A stretch of DNA of 64,000 bases from Albitalea sp966211955. GTDB taxonomy: Bacteria > Pseudomonadota > Gammaproteobacteria > Burkholderiales > Burkholderiaceae_C. Below, one piece after another: positions 53,165 through 61,905 of this stretch. Made by a program: the position numbers and the translations under genes. The notes under the pieces were generated by a model. The model worked only from the letters and a program-made list of their open reading frames with translations, was not told where the DNA came from and searched no databases. The DNA is taken from NCBI GenBank assembly GCA_966211955.1, contig CBIHOF010000010.1, forward strand, positions 1-64,000, given 5' to 3'. Position 1 is the first letter of the stretch. Every line of letters begins with the position of its first letter.

Positions 53165-54643
53165 TCAGAACGGGAACTGCGGCGGCGTGTCTTTCACGGT
53201 GATCCACTGCCACTGCGTGTATTCGTCGATGTCCGCCGGCCCGCCCACGCTGCCGCCGTTGCCGCCGATGCCAGGCCCGCCGAAGGGGTTGGTGCATTCG
53301 TCGTTCACCGTCTGGTCGTTGACGTGGACCATGCCGGCCTTGAGCCGCTGCGCGATGCCCATCGCACGGCCCACCGACTTGCCGATCACTGCCGCCGCGA
53401 GGCCGCCAGCGCTGTTGTTGGCCAGTTCCACCGCCTCGTCGTCGCTGCGGAAGACGATCAGGTTGGCGACGGGCCCGAAGGTCTCTTCATCGAACACGCG
53501 CATGCCCGGCTTCACGTTGGAAAGCACGGTGGGCTTGTAGAAGAGCCCGTCGTGGCTGCCCCCCGCTTCGAGCTTCGCGCCGGCGGCGATGCTGTCTTGC
53601 ACGATGGCATGCACCCGCTGCACCTGCTTCTGGTCGATGACCGGCCCGAGCGCTACCTGGCCGCTCGCGCCGTCGCCCACCGGCAGGTGCGTGGCCTTGG
53701 CGATGAGCCGCTGCTTGATCGCAGGGTAGATGGCCTCGTGCACGAGGATGCGGTTGGACGCCATGCAGATCTGCCCCTGGTGCAGCCAGGCGCCCCAGGC
53801 GGCGTTGCTGGCGGCAAGGTCCGGGTCGGCGTCGTCGAGGATGATCAGCGAGTTCGCGCCGCCGAGTTCGAGCGACACCTTCTTCAGGTGCTTCCCGGCC
53901 AGCTCGCCGATGCGGCTGCCCACGCCCGGCGAGCCGGTGAAGGCGATCATCGGCACGCGCCGGTCGGTCACCAGCGCTTCGCCGGCCGGGGCATCGCCGG
54001 GCAGCACCTGCAGCAAGCCCGCGGGAAGGCCTGCGCGCTCGAACACCTGCGCCATCAGGAAGCCGCCGGAGATGGGCGTGCGTGTGTCGGGCTTGAGCAC
54101 GACCGCGTTGCCCAGTGCGAGCGCCGGTGCCACCGAGCGCAGGCCGAGGATGAGCGGGAAGTTGAAGGGGGAGATGACGCCCACCACGCCATGCGGCACG
54201 CGCCGCGCGATGGACATGCGGCCGGGCACGCTGGGCAACACCAGGCCTTGCGCGGCCAACGGCAAGCCGGCCGCGATCTGGCACAACGTGATCGCCTCCC
54301 GGATCTCATGCTGGCCCTTGGGGAGGATGGCGCCGGTCTCTCGCGTGACGATCAACGCGAGCTCGTCGAAATGCTCCTGCATCAGCGCCGCGGCGCGATG
54401 AAACACCGCAGCGCGATCCCGCGGTGGCATGGCAGCCCAGGCCACCTGCGCTGCGACCGCGCCGCCGATGGCCTTCGTCATGTCGGCCGCGTTGGCCACG
54501 CCGCTGCGCATCAGAACGCTGCCGGTGGCCGGCTCCAGCACGTCGCGCGAACCGCCTTGTGGTTCGATCCACTGGCCGCTGTCGTGCACGCGGCCTGTCC
54601 AGGCGGCGAGGTCCAGCAGGGGCTTGAGGTCGGGGTTGCTCAT
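53165..54643 (-). CDS. Aldehyde dehydrogenase, benzaldehyde/coniferyl-aldehyde type
   Basis: This 492-residue NAD(P)-dependent dehydrogenase has the nucleotide loop FTGSPGVGSRIGEL (about 228), general-base glutamate in LELGGANSLIIL (about 250), nucleophile cysteine in HQGQICMASNR (about 284), and the EETFGPVANLIVF motif. It oxidises an aldehyde to an acid. The ATG at 54643 (MSNPDLKPLL) has AAGGAG upstream, so the 21-codon extension was dropped. It is the first gene of the leftward cluster, 64 nt downstream of the inferred sigma-54 start point. Confidence 0.9.
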   Translation of the reverse strand: MSNPDLKPLLDLAAWTGRVHDSGQWIEPQGGSRDVLEPATGSVLMRSGVANAADMTKAIGGAVAAQVAWAAMPPRDRAAVFHRAAALMQEHFDELALIVTRETGAILPKGQHEIREAITLCQIAAGLPLAAQGLVLPSVPGRMSIARRVPHGVVGVISPFNFPLILGLRSVAPALALGNAVVLKPDTRTPISGGFLMAQVFERAGLPAGLLQVLPGDAPAGEALVTDRRVPMIAFTGSPGVGSRIGELAGKHLKKVSLELGGANSLIILDDADPDLAASNAAWGAWLHQGQICMASNRILVHEAIYPAIKQRLIAKATHLPVGDGASGQVALGPVIDQKQVQRVHAIVQDSIAAGAKLEAGGSHDGLFYKPTVLSNVKPGMRVFDEETFGPVANLIVFRSDDEAVELANNSAGGLAAAVIGKSVGRAMGIAQRLKAGMVHVNDQTVNDECTNPFGGPGIGGNGGSVGGPADIDEYTQWQWITVKDTPPQFPF

Positions 54644-54718
54644 TCGGTCTCCTTCGTGGCTTCGTGACTTCGAGATGTGGCGATTTCGTCGATCGAGTTC
54701 GCTCATGCCACTTGAACC

Positions 54719-54732
54719 GCAATGCGTGTACC
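54719..54732 (-). promoter_or_regulatory. Sigma-54 promoter of the alcohol/aldehyde-export cluster
   Basis: On the minus strand the sequence reads GGTACACGCATTGC, with GG and GC exactly 10 nt apart and the TTGC -12 element intact, matching 12 of the conserved positions of TGGCACG-N4-TTGC apart from T for C and A for G. The expected start is about 54707. A sigma-54 activator is encoded divergently and a dyad lies about 95-130 bp upstream. Confidence 0.75.
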
Positions 54733-54781
54733 GCGTTCATCGGCGCCGCCATGCCAGGCCACGCGAAACAGCCCGCCTCTC

Positions 54782-54864
54782 CGAGGGAGGGCTCGGTGTT
54801 TTCCCGGGCTGTCCGGTGGGCGCGCATCGCCCACCGGCACTCGGTGTTTACGCGAGGGAGGGCT
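54782..54864. promoter_or_regulatory. Candidate enhancer: dyad flanked by direct repeats
   Basis: A perfect 10-bp dyad CCGGTGGGCG-N5-CGCCCACCGG (54813-54837) is flanked by two copies of CGAGGGAGGGCT (54782-54793 and 54853-54864) and of CGGTGTTT (54794-54801 and 54842-54849). Placement about 75-155 bp upstream of the sigma-54 start fits an upstream activating sequence for the adjacent regulator. A leader hairpin in the regulator transcript is an alternative. Confidence 0.6.
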
Positions 54865-54920
54865 TGATGAAATGAGCAAGTCGCGCGGACACTTCCGATT
54901 CGCACTTGATCAAATCGTCA

Positions 54921-56756
54921 ATGAAGCCGTCGCCGTCCACCGTGTCCTCCCGCATCTCGCTGGCCGAGGTCTCGCGCACCACCGGCGCGCTCATGCGCCG
55001 CGGCGAACCCACGCCGCTGGACACGCCCGATCACCCGAGCCTCGCCGACATCACCGAGTGCTTGTTCTTTTCACCCGGCGACGGGCGCATCTGGCTCAAT
55101 GACCAGCGCATGGTGCTGATGCACAGCGCATCGCTTGGCAGCCTGCGGCAGGAGCTGATCGACAGCCTCGGCCTGGAGCGTGCGCGCGGCCTGCTGACGC
55201 GGGCCGGCTACGAATCGGGCGCGCGCGACGCGCGGCTGGTGCGCGAGCGCTGGCCAGATGGCGAAGTCGTGCCGACGTTCATGGCGGGCACGCGCCTGCA
55301 TGCGCTCGAAGGCGTGGTGAAGGTCGAGCCCGTGGCCTTCGAGATCGATGTCGAACGCGGCACCTACTACGGCGAATTCCTCTGGCACCACTCCAGCGAA
55401 GATGATGAGCACATCAAGGCTTACGGCATCGGCACGGAGCCGGCTTGCTGGTCGCAGCTCGGCTACGCGATGGGCTACGTGACGGGCATGCTCGGGCGGC
55501 CTGTGATTTTTCGGGAAGTGGAGTGCCGCTCGATGGGGAGTGCCGTTTGCCGCGTGGTGGGCAAGACGGCAGATGCCTGGGGCGACGTGAGCGAAGACCT
55601 GCGCTTCCTGAACGCGCAGGATTTCTTGAGCACACAGGCGTTCGGCGTACAGGCTGCTCCGAGCTCGCCGCGTGCCGTGCTGGGTGCAAATGCCGGCGAT
55701 GCGCTCGCAAGCGACAACGCGAGCCAGAGCGAGATGGTCGGCGTGTCGTCCGCATTCAAGTCGGCCTGCCACATGCTGTCGCGCGTGGCGGCCACGCGTG
55801 CGACGGTTCTCTTCACCGGCGAGTCGGGCGTGGGCAAGGAGTTGTTCGCGTCCATGCTTCACCGCATCAGCACGCGCAAGGACAAGCCCTTGATCGCGCT
55901 GAACTGCGCGGCCATTCCGGAGGCGCTGATCGAGTCCGAACTCTTCGGCGTGGAACGCGGTGCCTTCACCGGCGCGAGCGTGTCGCGGCCCGGTCGCTTC
56001 GAGCGCGCCGATGGTGGCACGCTGTTTCTTGACGAGATCGCGACGCTGAGCCTGGTGGGGCAGGGCAAGCTGCTGCGTGCTCTGCAAGAAGGGGAGATCG
56101 AGCGCGTCGGCGGCTCGCGCACCATCAAGGTCGACGTGCGCGTGGTCGCGGCCACCAACGTCGATCTGCAGCAGGAAGTGAAGGCAGGGCGATTCCGCGA
56201 AGACCTGTACTTCCGGCTCGACGTCTTTCCCATTCACTTGCCGCCCTTGCGCGAGCGACGTGAAGACATTCCGCTCTTGATGAACTACTTCCTGCGCCGC
56301 TATGCCGCATTGCATGGCCGCACGGTGCTGGGTTTCACGCCGCGCGCGGTCAAGGCGCTCTTGAACTACGGCTTCCCGGGCAACATCCGCGAGCTGCAGA
56401 ACATCGTCGAGCGCGGCGTGATCAGCGCCGATGAAGGCGGCGTGATCGACGTGCCGCATATGTTGCGGCGCGAGCAGTTGCTGGATGAAGCGCTGTATTC
56501 GCTCGATGCAAGCGGCGGGTTGGCGGTGACGGCGACTGCGGCGACTGCCACGCGGGCCGTCGAGAGCACGGAGCCGGTGGCCCTGCTCGATCAATTGGGC
56601 GATGCCGGCACCGTGTCATTGCCCTCACTGGAGCGGCGCCTGATGAGCGAGGCGGTCGACCGCGCCGGCGGCAACCTCGCTGCTGCGGCGCGACTGCTTG
56701 GTCTCACGCGGGCACAGCTGGCGTATCGATTGAAGGTGGATCGGGCGGAATCCTGA
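54921..56756 (+). CDS. Sigma-54-dependent activator with XylR-N and V4R sensor domains
   Basis: This regulator of about 611 residues has an N-terminal XylR-type sensor domain (about 40-140, including WLNDQRMVLMHSASLGSLRQEL), a V4R ligand domain (about 140-205, with YAMGYVTGMLGRPVIFREVECRSMG), an AAA+ domain with GESGVGKELFASML (Walker A, about 302) and GAFTGA (about 352), and a C-terminal Fis-type helix-turn-helix (about 570-610). This architecture senses aromatic or hydrophobic effectors directly. The start is uncertain (ATG 54921, or TTG 54906). It is divergent from the cluster it probably controls. Confidence 0.9.
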   Translation: MKPSPSTVSSRISLAEVSRTTGALMRRGEPTPLDTPDHPSLADITECLFFSPGDGRIWLNDQRMVLMHSASLGSLRQELIDSLGLERARGLLTRAGYESGARDARLVRERWPDGEVVPTFMAGTRLHALEGVVKVEPVAFEIDVERGTYYGEFLWHHSSEDDEHIKAYGIGTEPACWSQLGYAMGYVTGMLGRPVIFREVECRSMGSAVCRVVGKTADAWGDVSEDLRFLNAQDFLSTQAFGVQAAPSSPRAVLGANAGDALASDNASQSEMVGVSSAFKSACHMLSRVAATRATVLFTGESGVGKELFASMLHRISTRKDKPLIALNCAAIPEALIESELFGVERGAFTGASVSRPGRFERADGGTLFLDEIATLSLVGQGKLLRALQEGEIERVGGSRTIKVDVRVVAATNVDLQQEVKAGRFREDLYFRLDVFPIHLPPLRERREDIPLLMNYFLRRYAALHGRTVLGFTPRAVKALLNYGFPGNIRELQNIVERGVISADEGGVIDVPHMLRREQLLDEALYSLDASGGLAVTATAATATRAVESTEPVALLDQLGDAGTVSLPSLERRLMSEAVDRAGGNLAAAARLLGLTRAQLAYRLKVDRAES

Positions 56757-56792
56757 AGCGTCGAAGACGCCGGCAGGATTGCGCCGCAGGCC

Positions 56793-59675
56793 TCAGCCAC
56801 AACTCCCGATATGCCCACAAGCCGTGCAGAAATCGCACCCGTCCTTGTGGATCATCGTCATGTTGCCGCACTCCGGGCAGCGCGAGCCCAGCATCGGCGC
56901 GGCCTGCGTTGAAGGTGATTCCGGAATCTGCAAGATGCCCATCTCGCGCAGCGGATAGCCCTCTTCATCAAGCACGCCCAACATGGCGTAGCGGTGGATG
57001 ATGAGCCGCGCCAGGTAGGCCACCGTCGATGGCCAGGTCTGCTGCCGCTGGCGTCCGCTGTCCAGCGATGGCACGAAGGCCATGAAGTGCCCGAGCGGTT
57101 CCGCATAGCTCAGCAGCTTGCGCAGCTTCATGCCGATCCATGCCGGGTCGAGCACGCGCATGTCCAGCGACAGGATGCGTGCCAGCCCATCCATGGCACG
57201 CGGGTAGTTGCCCGAAAAGCCGATGGCGCAGGGCCGGGTGATGGTGCCGCCCGCACCATCGGGCACCAGCACTTCCTTCAAGGTCAGCGTGAACTCTTCA
57301 TCGCTCGCCGGGTTGTGGATGTCCACCGACCAGGCGAGCGTGCCGCTCGGGCCGGTGTGCGGGTCGTCGCGGCTGAACATCGCGTCGATGACCGGTGTGG
57401 GGCCGGCTTCGTTCGCCCACAGTCCGAGCTGCTCGCAACGCCAGCGAATCACTGCCGCGGTCGCGGCCACCACGCCCGGGAAGCGACGCATCTCGCCGTG
57501 CGGCGGGAAGGGCATCTCGAAGGCACGCTCCTCCTGCACGGTCGCGAGTGCGTCAAGCTTCAGCCCGACCCAGGCGGTGTCCTTCGCGCGCAGGTCCATC
57601 GACAGCGTCTTGGCGAGCGCGCCGAGGCCGCGCGGTTGTTCGGCGCCGTTCACCCACACCTCGAAGGGTGCGGCACGGCCGTCATCTGCCAGCTCGCCGA
57701 TGAAGAGCGCGAACTCGCCGAAGGGATGGCGGACCATGTAGGTCCACGAGGCATTGCCCGCCGGCAGCTCGGGGCGGCCGGGCCAGCGCAACGATGCGAG
57801 CACCGCTTGCGGCATGCGATTGAGCGCGAGCCGCTGGTTGGCGTGCGCCGCCGCGGGCAGCGTGGCCGCCGCGGCGGTCACGGCTGGCTCCACGCTGAGC
57901 ACCGATCCAAGGACGGCATTCGGACGATAAGTCGCCAAGCCCTTCAGGCCCGATCGCCACGCGCGGGTGTACAGGTCCTGGAAATCCGCGTACGGATAGT
58001 CCGCCGGCACGTTCACCGTCTTCGAGATGGCGGTGTCCACATACGGGGCCACGGCCGCGACCATCTCTTCGTGCGCCTGCGCGCTCATCTGCAGCGCGGT
58101 GACGAAGGCCGGCGTCAACGGCGCGTCCGCGCCCTTCAGGTGCCGATAGAGCCGCCACGCATGGTCCTCCACCGCGTATTCCTTGATGGTCCCGTCGGCC
58201 ATGCGCTTCTTGCGCGTGTAGGTCCATGAGAAGGGCGGCTCGATGCCGTTGCTCGCGTTGTCCGCGAAGGCGAGGCTGATGGTGCCGGTGGGTGCGATCG
58301 AGAGCAGGTGCGAATTGCGCAGGCCGTTCGCGCGGATGCGGTCCTTCAGCGGTGCCGGGAGGCGTGAGGCGAAGGTGCCGCGGCTGAGATAGAGGTCGGC
58401 ATTGAACAGCGCAAACGCGCCACGCTCGGACGCGAGATCCGCCGAGGCTGCATAGGCCGCATCACGCATCACCTCCGCAATTCGTCGCGCGGCTTCGCGC
58501 GCGGCCGCCGTGTCGTAGCGTTGGTTCAACATCACCAACGCATCACCCAGCCCCGTGAAACCCAGGCCGATGCGGCGCTTGTTGCGCGCTTCCCGTGCCT
58601 GCCGCTCAAGCGGCCAGAAGGTGATGTCCAGCACGTTGTCCAGCATGCGCACCGCCACCGCGACTGCACTCACGAAGGCGTCTTCATCAAAGCGCGCATC
58701 GGCCTCGAAGGGGTAGCGCACGAAGCGCGTCAGGTCGATCGACCCGAGGCAGCAGCAACCGTAGGCGGGCAGTGGCTGCTCGCCGCACGGGTTGGTGGCG
58801 GCAATCGTCTCGCAGTACGAGAGGTTGTTGTCGACGTTGATGCGGTCGAGGAAGAGCACGCCCGGCTCCGCGTGGTCGTAGGTCGAGCGCATGACCTGCT
58901 CCCACAACTCGCTCGCGGGCAGCGTGCGGTACACCCACAGCCCGTCGTCACGCAGCCAGGCGCCTTCGGCCTTCTGCTGAGGGCCGGGCGCGGCGCGGTG
59001 GACGAGATCGACCGTGCCGCCCTCGGCCACGGCCGTCATGAATGCATCCGTCAGTCCCACCGAGATGTTGAAGTTGGCGAGGTCGCCCTTGTCCTTCGCG
59101 TGAATGAATTCCTCGATGTCCGGGTGGTCGCAGCGAAGCACGCCCATTTGCGCGCCACGCCGCGAGCCGGCGGATTCCACCGTCTCGCAAGAGCGGTCGA
59201 ACACCCGCATGTACGACACCGGCCCCGACGCACTCGACTGCGTGCTGCCCACATACGCGCCGCGCGGACGGATGCGCGAGAAGTCGTAGCCCACGCCGCC
59301 GCCGCGGCGCATGGTCTCGGCGGCCTCCGTCAGCGCGGTGTAGATGCCAGGGTGCCCGTCGTCGTCGGTGGCGATCGAATCGCCCACCGGCTGCACGAAG
59401 CAGTTGATCAGCGTGGCTGTCAGGTCCGTCCCGGCCGCGGAGTTGATGCGCCCGGCGGGCACGAAGCCATCTTGCAGTGCGCGCAGGAAACGCGCTTCCC
59501 ACTCGGCGCGCACCTGCGGCTCTTCCACCTGCGCCAGGGCCTCCGCCACGCGCCGGCGCACGTCATCGATGCTGCGCTCGTCCCCCTTGGCGTATTTTTC
59601 GATCAGCACTTCTTCGCTGATCGGCTGGGCAGGCAGGGCGTGCGTGGCGGATGGCTTGAGGATGGCTGCGGTCAT
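56793..59675 (-). CDS. nrdJ: Adenosylcobalamin-dependent ribonucleoside-diphosphate reductase NrdJ (class II)
   Basis: This 960-residue enzyme makes deoxynucleotides with coenzyme B12, so it works with or without oxygen. The N-terminal part has DGFVPAGRINSAAGTDLTATLINCFVQPVGDS, the radical-site motif ATNPCGEQPLPAYGCCCLGSIDL (about 288-310), and FADNASNGIEPPFSW; two TSCPD-type repeats follow (about 640-900). A C-terminal zinc ribbon CPECGN ... CDFCTACGHIGSCG provides reducing cysteines. No cobalamin riboswitch is apparent in the 140-bp leader. The gene is convergent with the sigma-54 activator. Confidence 0.93.
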   Translation of the reverse strand: MTAAILKPSATHALPAQPISEEVLIEKYAKGDERSIDDVRRRVAEALAQVEEPQVRAEWEARFLRALQDGFVPAGRINSAAGTDLTATLINCFVQPVGDSIATDDDGHPGIYTALTEAAETMRRGGGVGYDFSRIRPRGAYVGSTQSSASGPVSYMRVFDRSCETVESAGSRRGAQMGVLRCDHPDIEEFIHAKDKGDLANFNISVGLTDAFMTAVAEGGTVDLVHRAAPGPQQKAEGAWLRDDGLWVYRTLPASELWEQVMRSTYDHAEPGVLFLDRINVDNNLSYCETIAATNPCGEQPLPAYGCCCLGSIDLTRFVRYPFEADARFDEDAFVSAVAVAVRMLDNVLDITFWPLERQAREARNKRRIGLGFTGLGDALVMLNQRYDTAAAREAARRIAEVMRDAAYAASADLASERGAFALFNADLYLSRGTFASRLPAPLKDRIRANGLRNSHLLSIAPTGTISLAFADNASNGIEPPFSWTYTRKKRMADGTIKEYAVEDHAWRLYRHLKGADAPLTPAFVTALQMSAQAHEEMVAAVAPYVDTAISKTVNVPADYPYADFQDLYTRAWRSGLKGLATYRPNAVLGSVLSVEPAVTAAAATLPAAAHANQRLALNRMPQAVLASLRWPGRPELPAGNASWTYMVRHPFGEFALFIGELADDGRAAPFEVWVNGAEQPRGLGALAKTLSMDLRAKDTAWVGLKLDALATVQEERAFEMPFPPHGEMRRFPGVVAATAAVIRWRCEQLGLWANEAGPTPVIDAMFSRDDPHTGPSGTLAWSVDIHNPASDEEFTLTLKEVLVPDGAGGTITRPCAIGFSGNYPRAMDGLARILSLDMRVLDPAWIGMKLRKLLSYAEPLGHFMAFVPSLDSGRQRQQTWPSTVAYLARLIIHRYAMLGVLDEEGYPLREMGILQIPESPSTQAAPMLGSRCPECGNMTMIHKDGCDFCTACGHIGSCG

Positions 59676-59765
59676 GGGGTCTTGGTCTCCGGTGCGAAAG
59701 AATGCACGCGACCTTAGGTTCGTGTCAGGAACAGGGTTTTGACGCGGGTCATGAGTGCGTCAGGA

Positions 59766-59779
59766 TTGCGCTGCGTCAA
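59766..59779. promoter_or_regulatory. Weak FNR-like site between nrdJ and the FmdE-like gene
   Basis: TTGCGCTGCGTCAA matches 7 of 10 fixed FNR positions (read on the other strand TTGACGCAGCGCAA). It is 91 bp upstream of nrdJ and 37 bp before the FmdE-like ATG. No convincing -10 sits at the 22-nt spacing used elsewhere in the window, so this is only a candidate. Confidence 0.25.
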
Positions 59780-59815
59780 GGCCGCAGGCCGCCCGCGCTG
59801 TCCCAATCGGCCCTC

Positions 59816-60481
59816 ATGAAGCTGCCTGCCTACTTCGATGACGTGCCGCACCTGCGCGTGCGAGACCCCCTGGCCCAAATGCTGGGCAGCGCCCAGGACG
59901 GCATCTTCGAATACACCTACGCCGACGCCGTGCGGCTCACCGGCCATTCATGCCCCACCGTCGCCGCGTCCTACTGGCTCACGTGGTTGGCGATGCAAGA
60001 ACTCTTTCCCGATCGATTGCCGCAGCGAGGCGGCGTGAAGGTCGAGTTCCGCGACGAGGCGCGCGTGGGCAGCACCGGCGTGGTGGCCAACGTCGTGCAG
60101 ATGCTCACGGGTGCGGCCGGCAGCACTGGGTTCAAGGGCATCGGTGGGCGGTTCGGGCGGGCGGGCTTGATTCGGTTCAAGCCTGATCTGCCGATGCAGC
60201 TGAGGTTCACGCGGCTGGACAACGGCGAGTCTGTCGATGCAGAGGCGGATCTGTCGTTCCTGCCGCATGGCGAGGCGATGGAGGACCTGATCCAGCGGTG
60301 CGTGCGCAAGACCGCGGATGAAGAGGACATCGCGCGGTTGGGGATCATGTGGCAGGAAAGGGTGCGGTGCCTGCTGATTGATTGCGCGAATGATCCGGGG
60401 GTGTTCACGGTAAGGCGCGTGGAGCGGCGGGGAGTGGGGGCGACGGGGTTTGCGGTGGTGATGGCAAATCGGCGGCAGTAG
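59816..60481 (+). CDS. FmdE-like protein of unknown function
   Basis: This 221-residue protein begins MKLPAYFDDVPHLRVRDPLAQML. The segment VRLTGHSCPTVAASYWLTWLAMQELFPD (about 41-68) has the GHSCP-type motif of FmdE family proteins (formylmethanofuran dehydrogenase subunit E domain). No known function is established in bacteria. The rest, GGVKVEFRDEARVGSTGVVANVVQMLTGAAGS, is glycine-rich. Its 3' 508 bp is nearly duplicated at 62699-63205. The ATG at 59816 is the first in frame with family-like sequence. Confidence 0.7.
   Translation: MKLPAYFDDVPHLRVRDPLAQMLGSAQDGIFEYTYADAVRLTGHSCPTVAASYWLTWLAMQELFPDRLPQRGGVKVEFRDEARVGSTGVVANVVQMLTGAAGSTGFKGIGGRFGRAGLIRFKPDLPMQLRFTRLDNGESVDAEADLSFLPHGEAMEDLIQRCVRKTADEEDIARLGIMWQERVRCLLIDCANDPGVFTVRRVERRGVGATGFAVVMANRRQ
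59974..60481 (+). repeat. Duplicated segment, copy 1 (inside intact FmdE-like gene)
   Basis: From TGGCTCAC at 59974 to the stop codon, this segment is clearly homologous to 62699-63205 in the same orientation and frame. By eye roughly nine bases in ten are the same; differences include synonymous changes and about 10-15 amino-acid changes. The degree of drift means the duplication is not recent. Confidence 0.85.
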
Positions 60482-60527
60482 GCTGGGCTCGGATACGCTC
60501 TTGGCGTCAGCGTCAATGGGGTGACTC

Positions 60528-61289
60528 ATGGATTTGCGTTTGCAAGCTGCGGTGCTCGCCGCCATCGGGCTCTTTGCCTTGGGGGCAGGGGCTCAAACCC
60601 TGGACGAAGCGACGCTGAAAGCAGCCGCTCAATCGGAATGCGGTCAGCATTTCTGGAAACAGCGGGGCAAAGCGCCCGCGGGGTTCATCAAGGGCATGGC
60701 AGCGAGCTACGCAAAGACTTGGTGCGAGGCGAGCAAGAGTCCAGACTCGGTTGCGGCAGTGCTCGCCGGAACCAGCTTCAAGTCAGAGCGAGACGCCCTG
60801 GCTCTCTACGGAAAAGACGGCGGGAGTCAGGACGATCGCTTGCGCGCGATCTACGCGCTGGCGATCAGCGAAGGCATGCGCGAAAGCAGTGGCAACACGA
60901 CCGAAGGCTATGACCGCACGGTGAAGAAGCAAACGGCAGAGATCGCTGAGGCGGGGCTTTTCCAGGTGAGCCACGACTCGCTGCGCGCCTCTGCACACTT
61001 GCAGGAGTTGTGGGACCGTTTCGCCGCAAGCCCTGCGGATTGCAATCTCTCGATCTTCGAAGAGGGCATCAAGAAGGTGAATCGTCCGGAGGTTGGCACC
61101 GGCAAAGGCGCCGAATTCCAGCACTTCACCCGCGCCTGCCCGGCGTTCGCCGTGGAGTACGCGGCGGTGATGATGCGTGCGAACCTCAACCACTTTGGCC
61201 CGATCAGACGCAAGGAGGCGGAACTGCTGCCCGCCTGCGTCACGATGTTCGAGCAGGTGGAACAAGCCGCGAAGTCGCTGTGCCCTTAG
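60528..61289 (+). CDS. Exported lysozyme-like protein of unknown function
   Basis: This 253-residue exported protein has a signal peptide (QAAVLAAIGLFALGAGAQ, about 6-23). GMRESSGNTTEGYDRTVKKQTAEIAEAGLFQVSHDSL (about 123-160) resembles a lysozyme-fold active site with a glutamate in RESSG, and TRACPAFAVEYAAVMMRANLNHFGPIRRKEAEL a second block; I recognise this pattern from unannotated proteins only. Four cysteines (38, 66 and later ones) suit the periplasm. Cell-wall cutting is an inference. Confidence 0.6.
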   Translation: MDLRLQAAVLAAIGLFALGAGAQTLDEATLKAAAQSECGQHFWKQRGKAPAGFIKGMAASYAKTWCEASKSPDSVAAVLAGTSFKSERDALALYGKDGGSQDDRLRAIYALAISEGMRESSGNTTEGYDRTVKKQTAEIAEAGLFQVSHDSLRASAHLQELWDRFAASPADCNLSIFEEGIKKVNRPEVGTGKGAEFQHFTRACPAFAVEYAAVMMRANLNHFGPIRRKEAELLPACVTMFEQVEQAAKSLCP

Positions 61290-61378
61290 CCTGGCTGGAC
61301 GCTCGAGACTGGCCTTGGGATAGCAAGGCCTGGGTATCTGCAACTACGATCTGGCCATCGCCGAATCAGACCGTGGTC

Positions 61379-61879
61379 ATGAAGAACACTCCAACTGCCG
61401 GGCAAAAACTCTCGTTCCACGCAGATCTCGAGGACTGGGCGGAGGGCATGGACTACTGTGCCGTTCGTGTCCCGCCTGAGATCACCGATGCGCTCGGCAC
61501 AAAGGGGCCAGTGCTGGTCTTGGCCCGCGTGAATGACTCCGAGCCCTTCCAGGTGAGTCTCTTTCCGGTCGGGGCTGGCCAGCACTACATCCGCATCAAG
61601 GCAAAGGTTCGCCGGGAGACGAACACCAAGACTGGCGACCGCATACGAATCCGGATCACCGTCCTCGATCGGGCAGATGTCGTCCTCCCCGATGACCTGG
61701 TGCGTGCGCTTCAAGCCGAAGGTGTCGAGGCGGCCTTCAAGTCATTGCCACCGGGCAAGCAGAACTTCATTGTTCGAAGGATCGACGACGCAGCCAAGCC
61801 GCAGACTCGCGGACGAAGAATTCAAGAAGGCGTTGAGGCTGCGCACGAGAGAAGAGAGAAGCTGCGCGATCAAGCCTAG
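61379..61879 (+). CDS. DUF1905 / YdeI-like protein
   Basis: This 166-residue soluble protein has an N-terminal beta-rich domain (MKNTPTAGQKLSFHADLEDWAEGMDYCAVRVPP) typical of DUF1905 and a C-terminal YdeI/OmdA-like helical region, with EGVEAAFKSLPPGKQNFIVRRIDDAAKPQTRGRRI being the conserved bacteriocin-protection-type segment. Function is unknown. The frame extends upstream, but that part is the shadow of the lysozyme-like gene; the ATG at 61379 fits the family start. Confidence 0.75.
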   Translation: MKNTPTAGQKLSFHADLEDWAEGMDYCAVRVPPEITDALGTKGPVLVLARVNDSEPFQVSLFPVGAGQHYIRIKAKVRRETNTKTGDRIRIRITVLDRADVVLPDDLVRALQAEGVEAAFKSLPPGKQNFIVRRIDDAAKPQTRGRRIQEGVEAAHERREKLRDQA

Positions 61880-61905
61880 ATCCCTGGACTCAAAGGTGAG
61901 CATGG

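Noticed and set aside
59676..59815. Possible cobalamin riboswitch before nrdJ
   Set aside because: No B12-box-like conserved core could be seen in the 140-bp gap.
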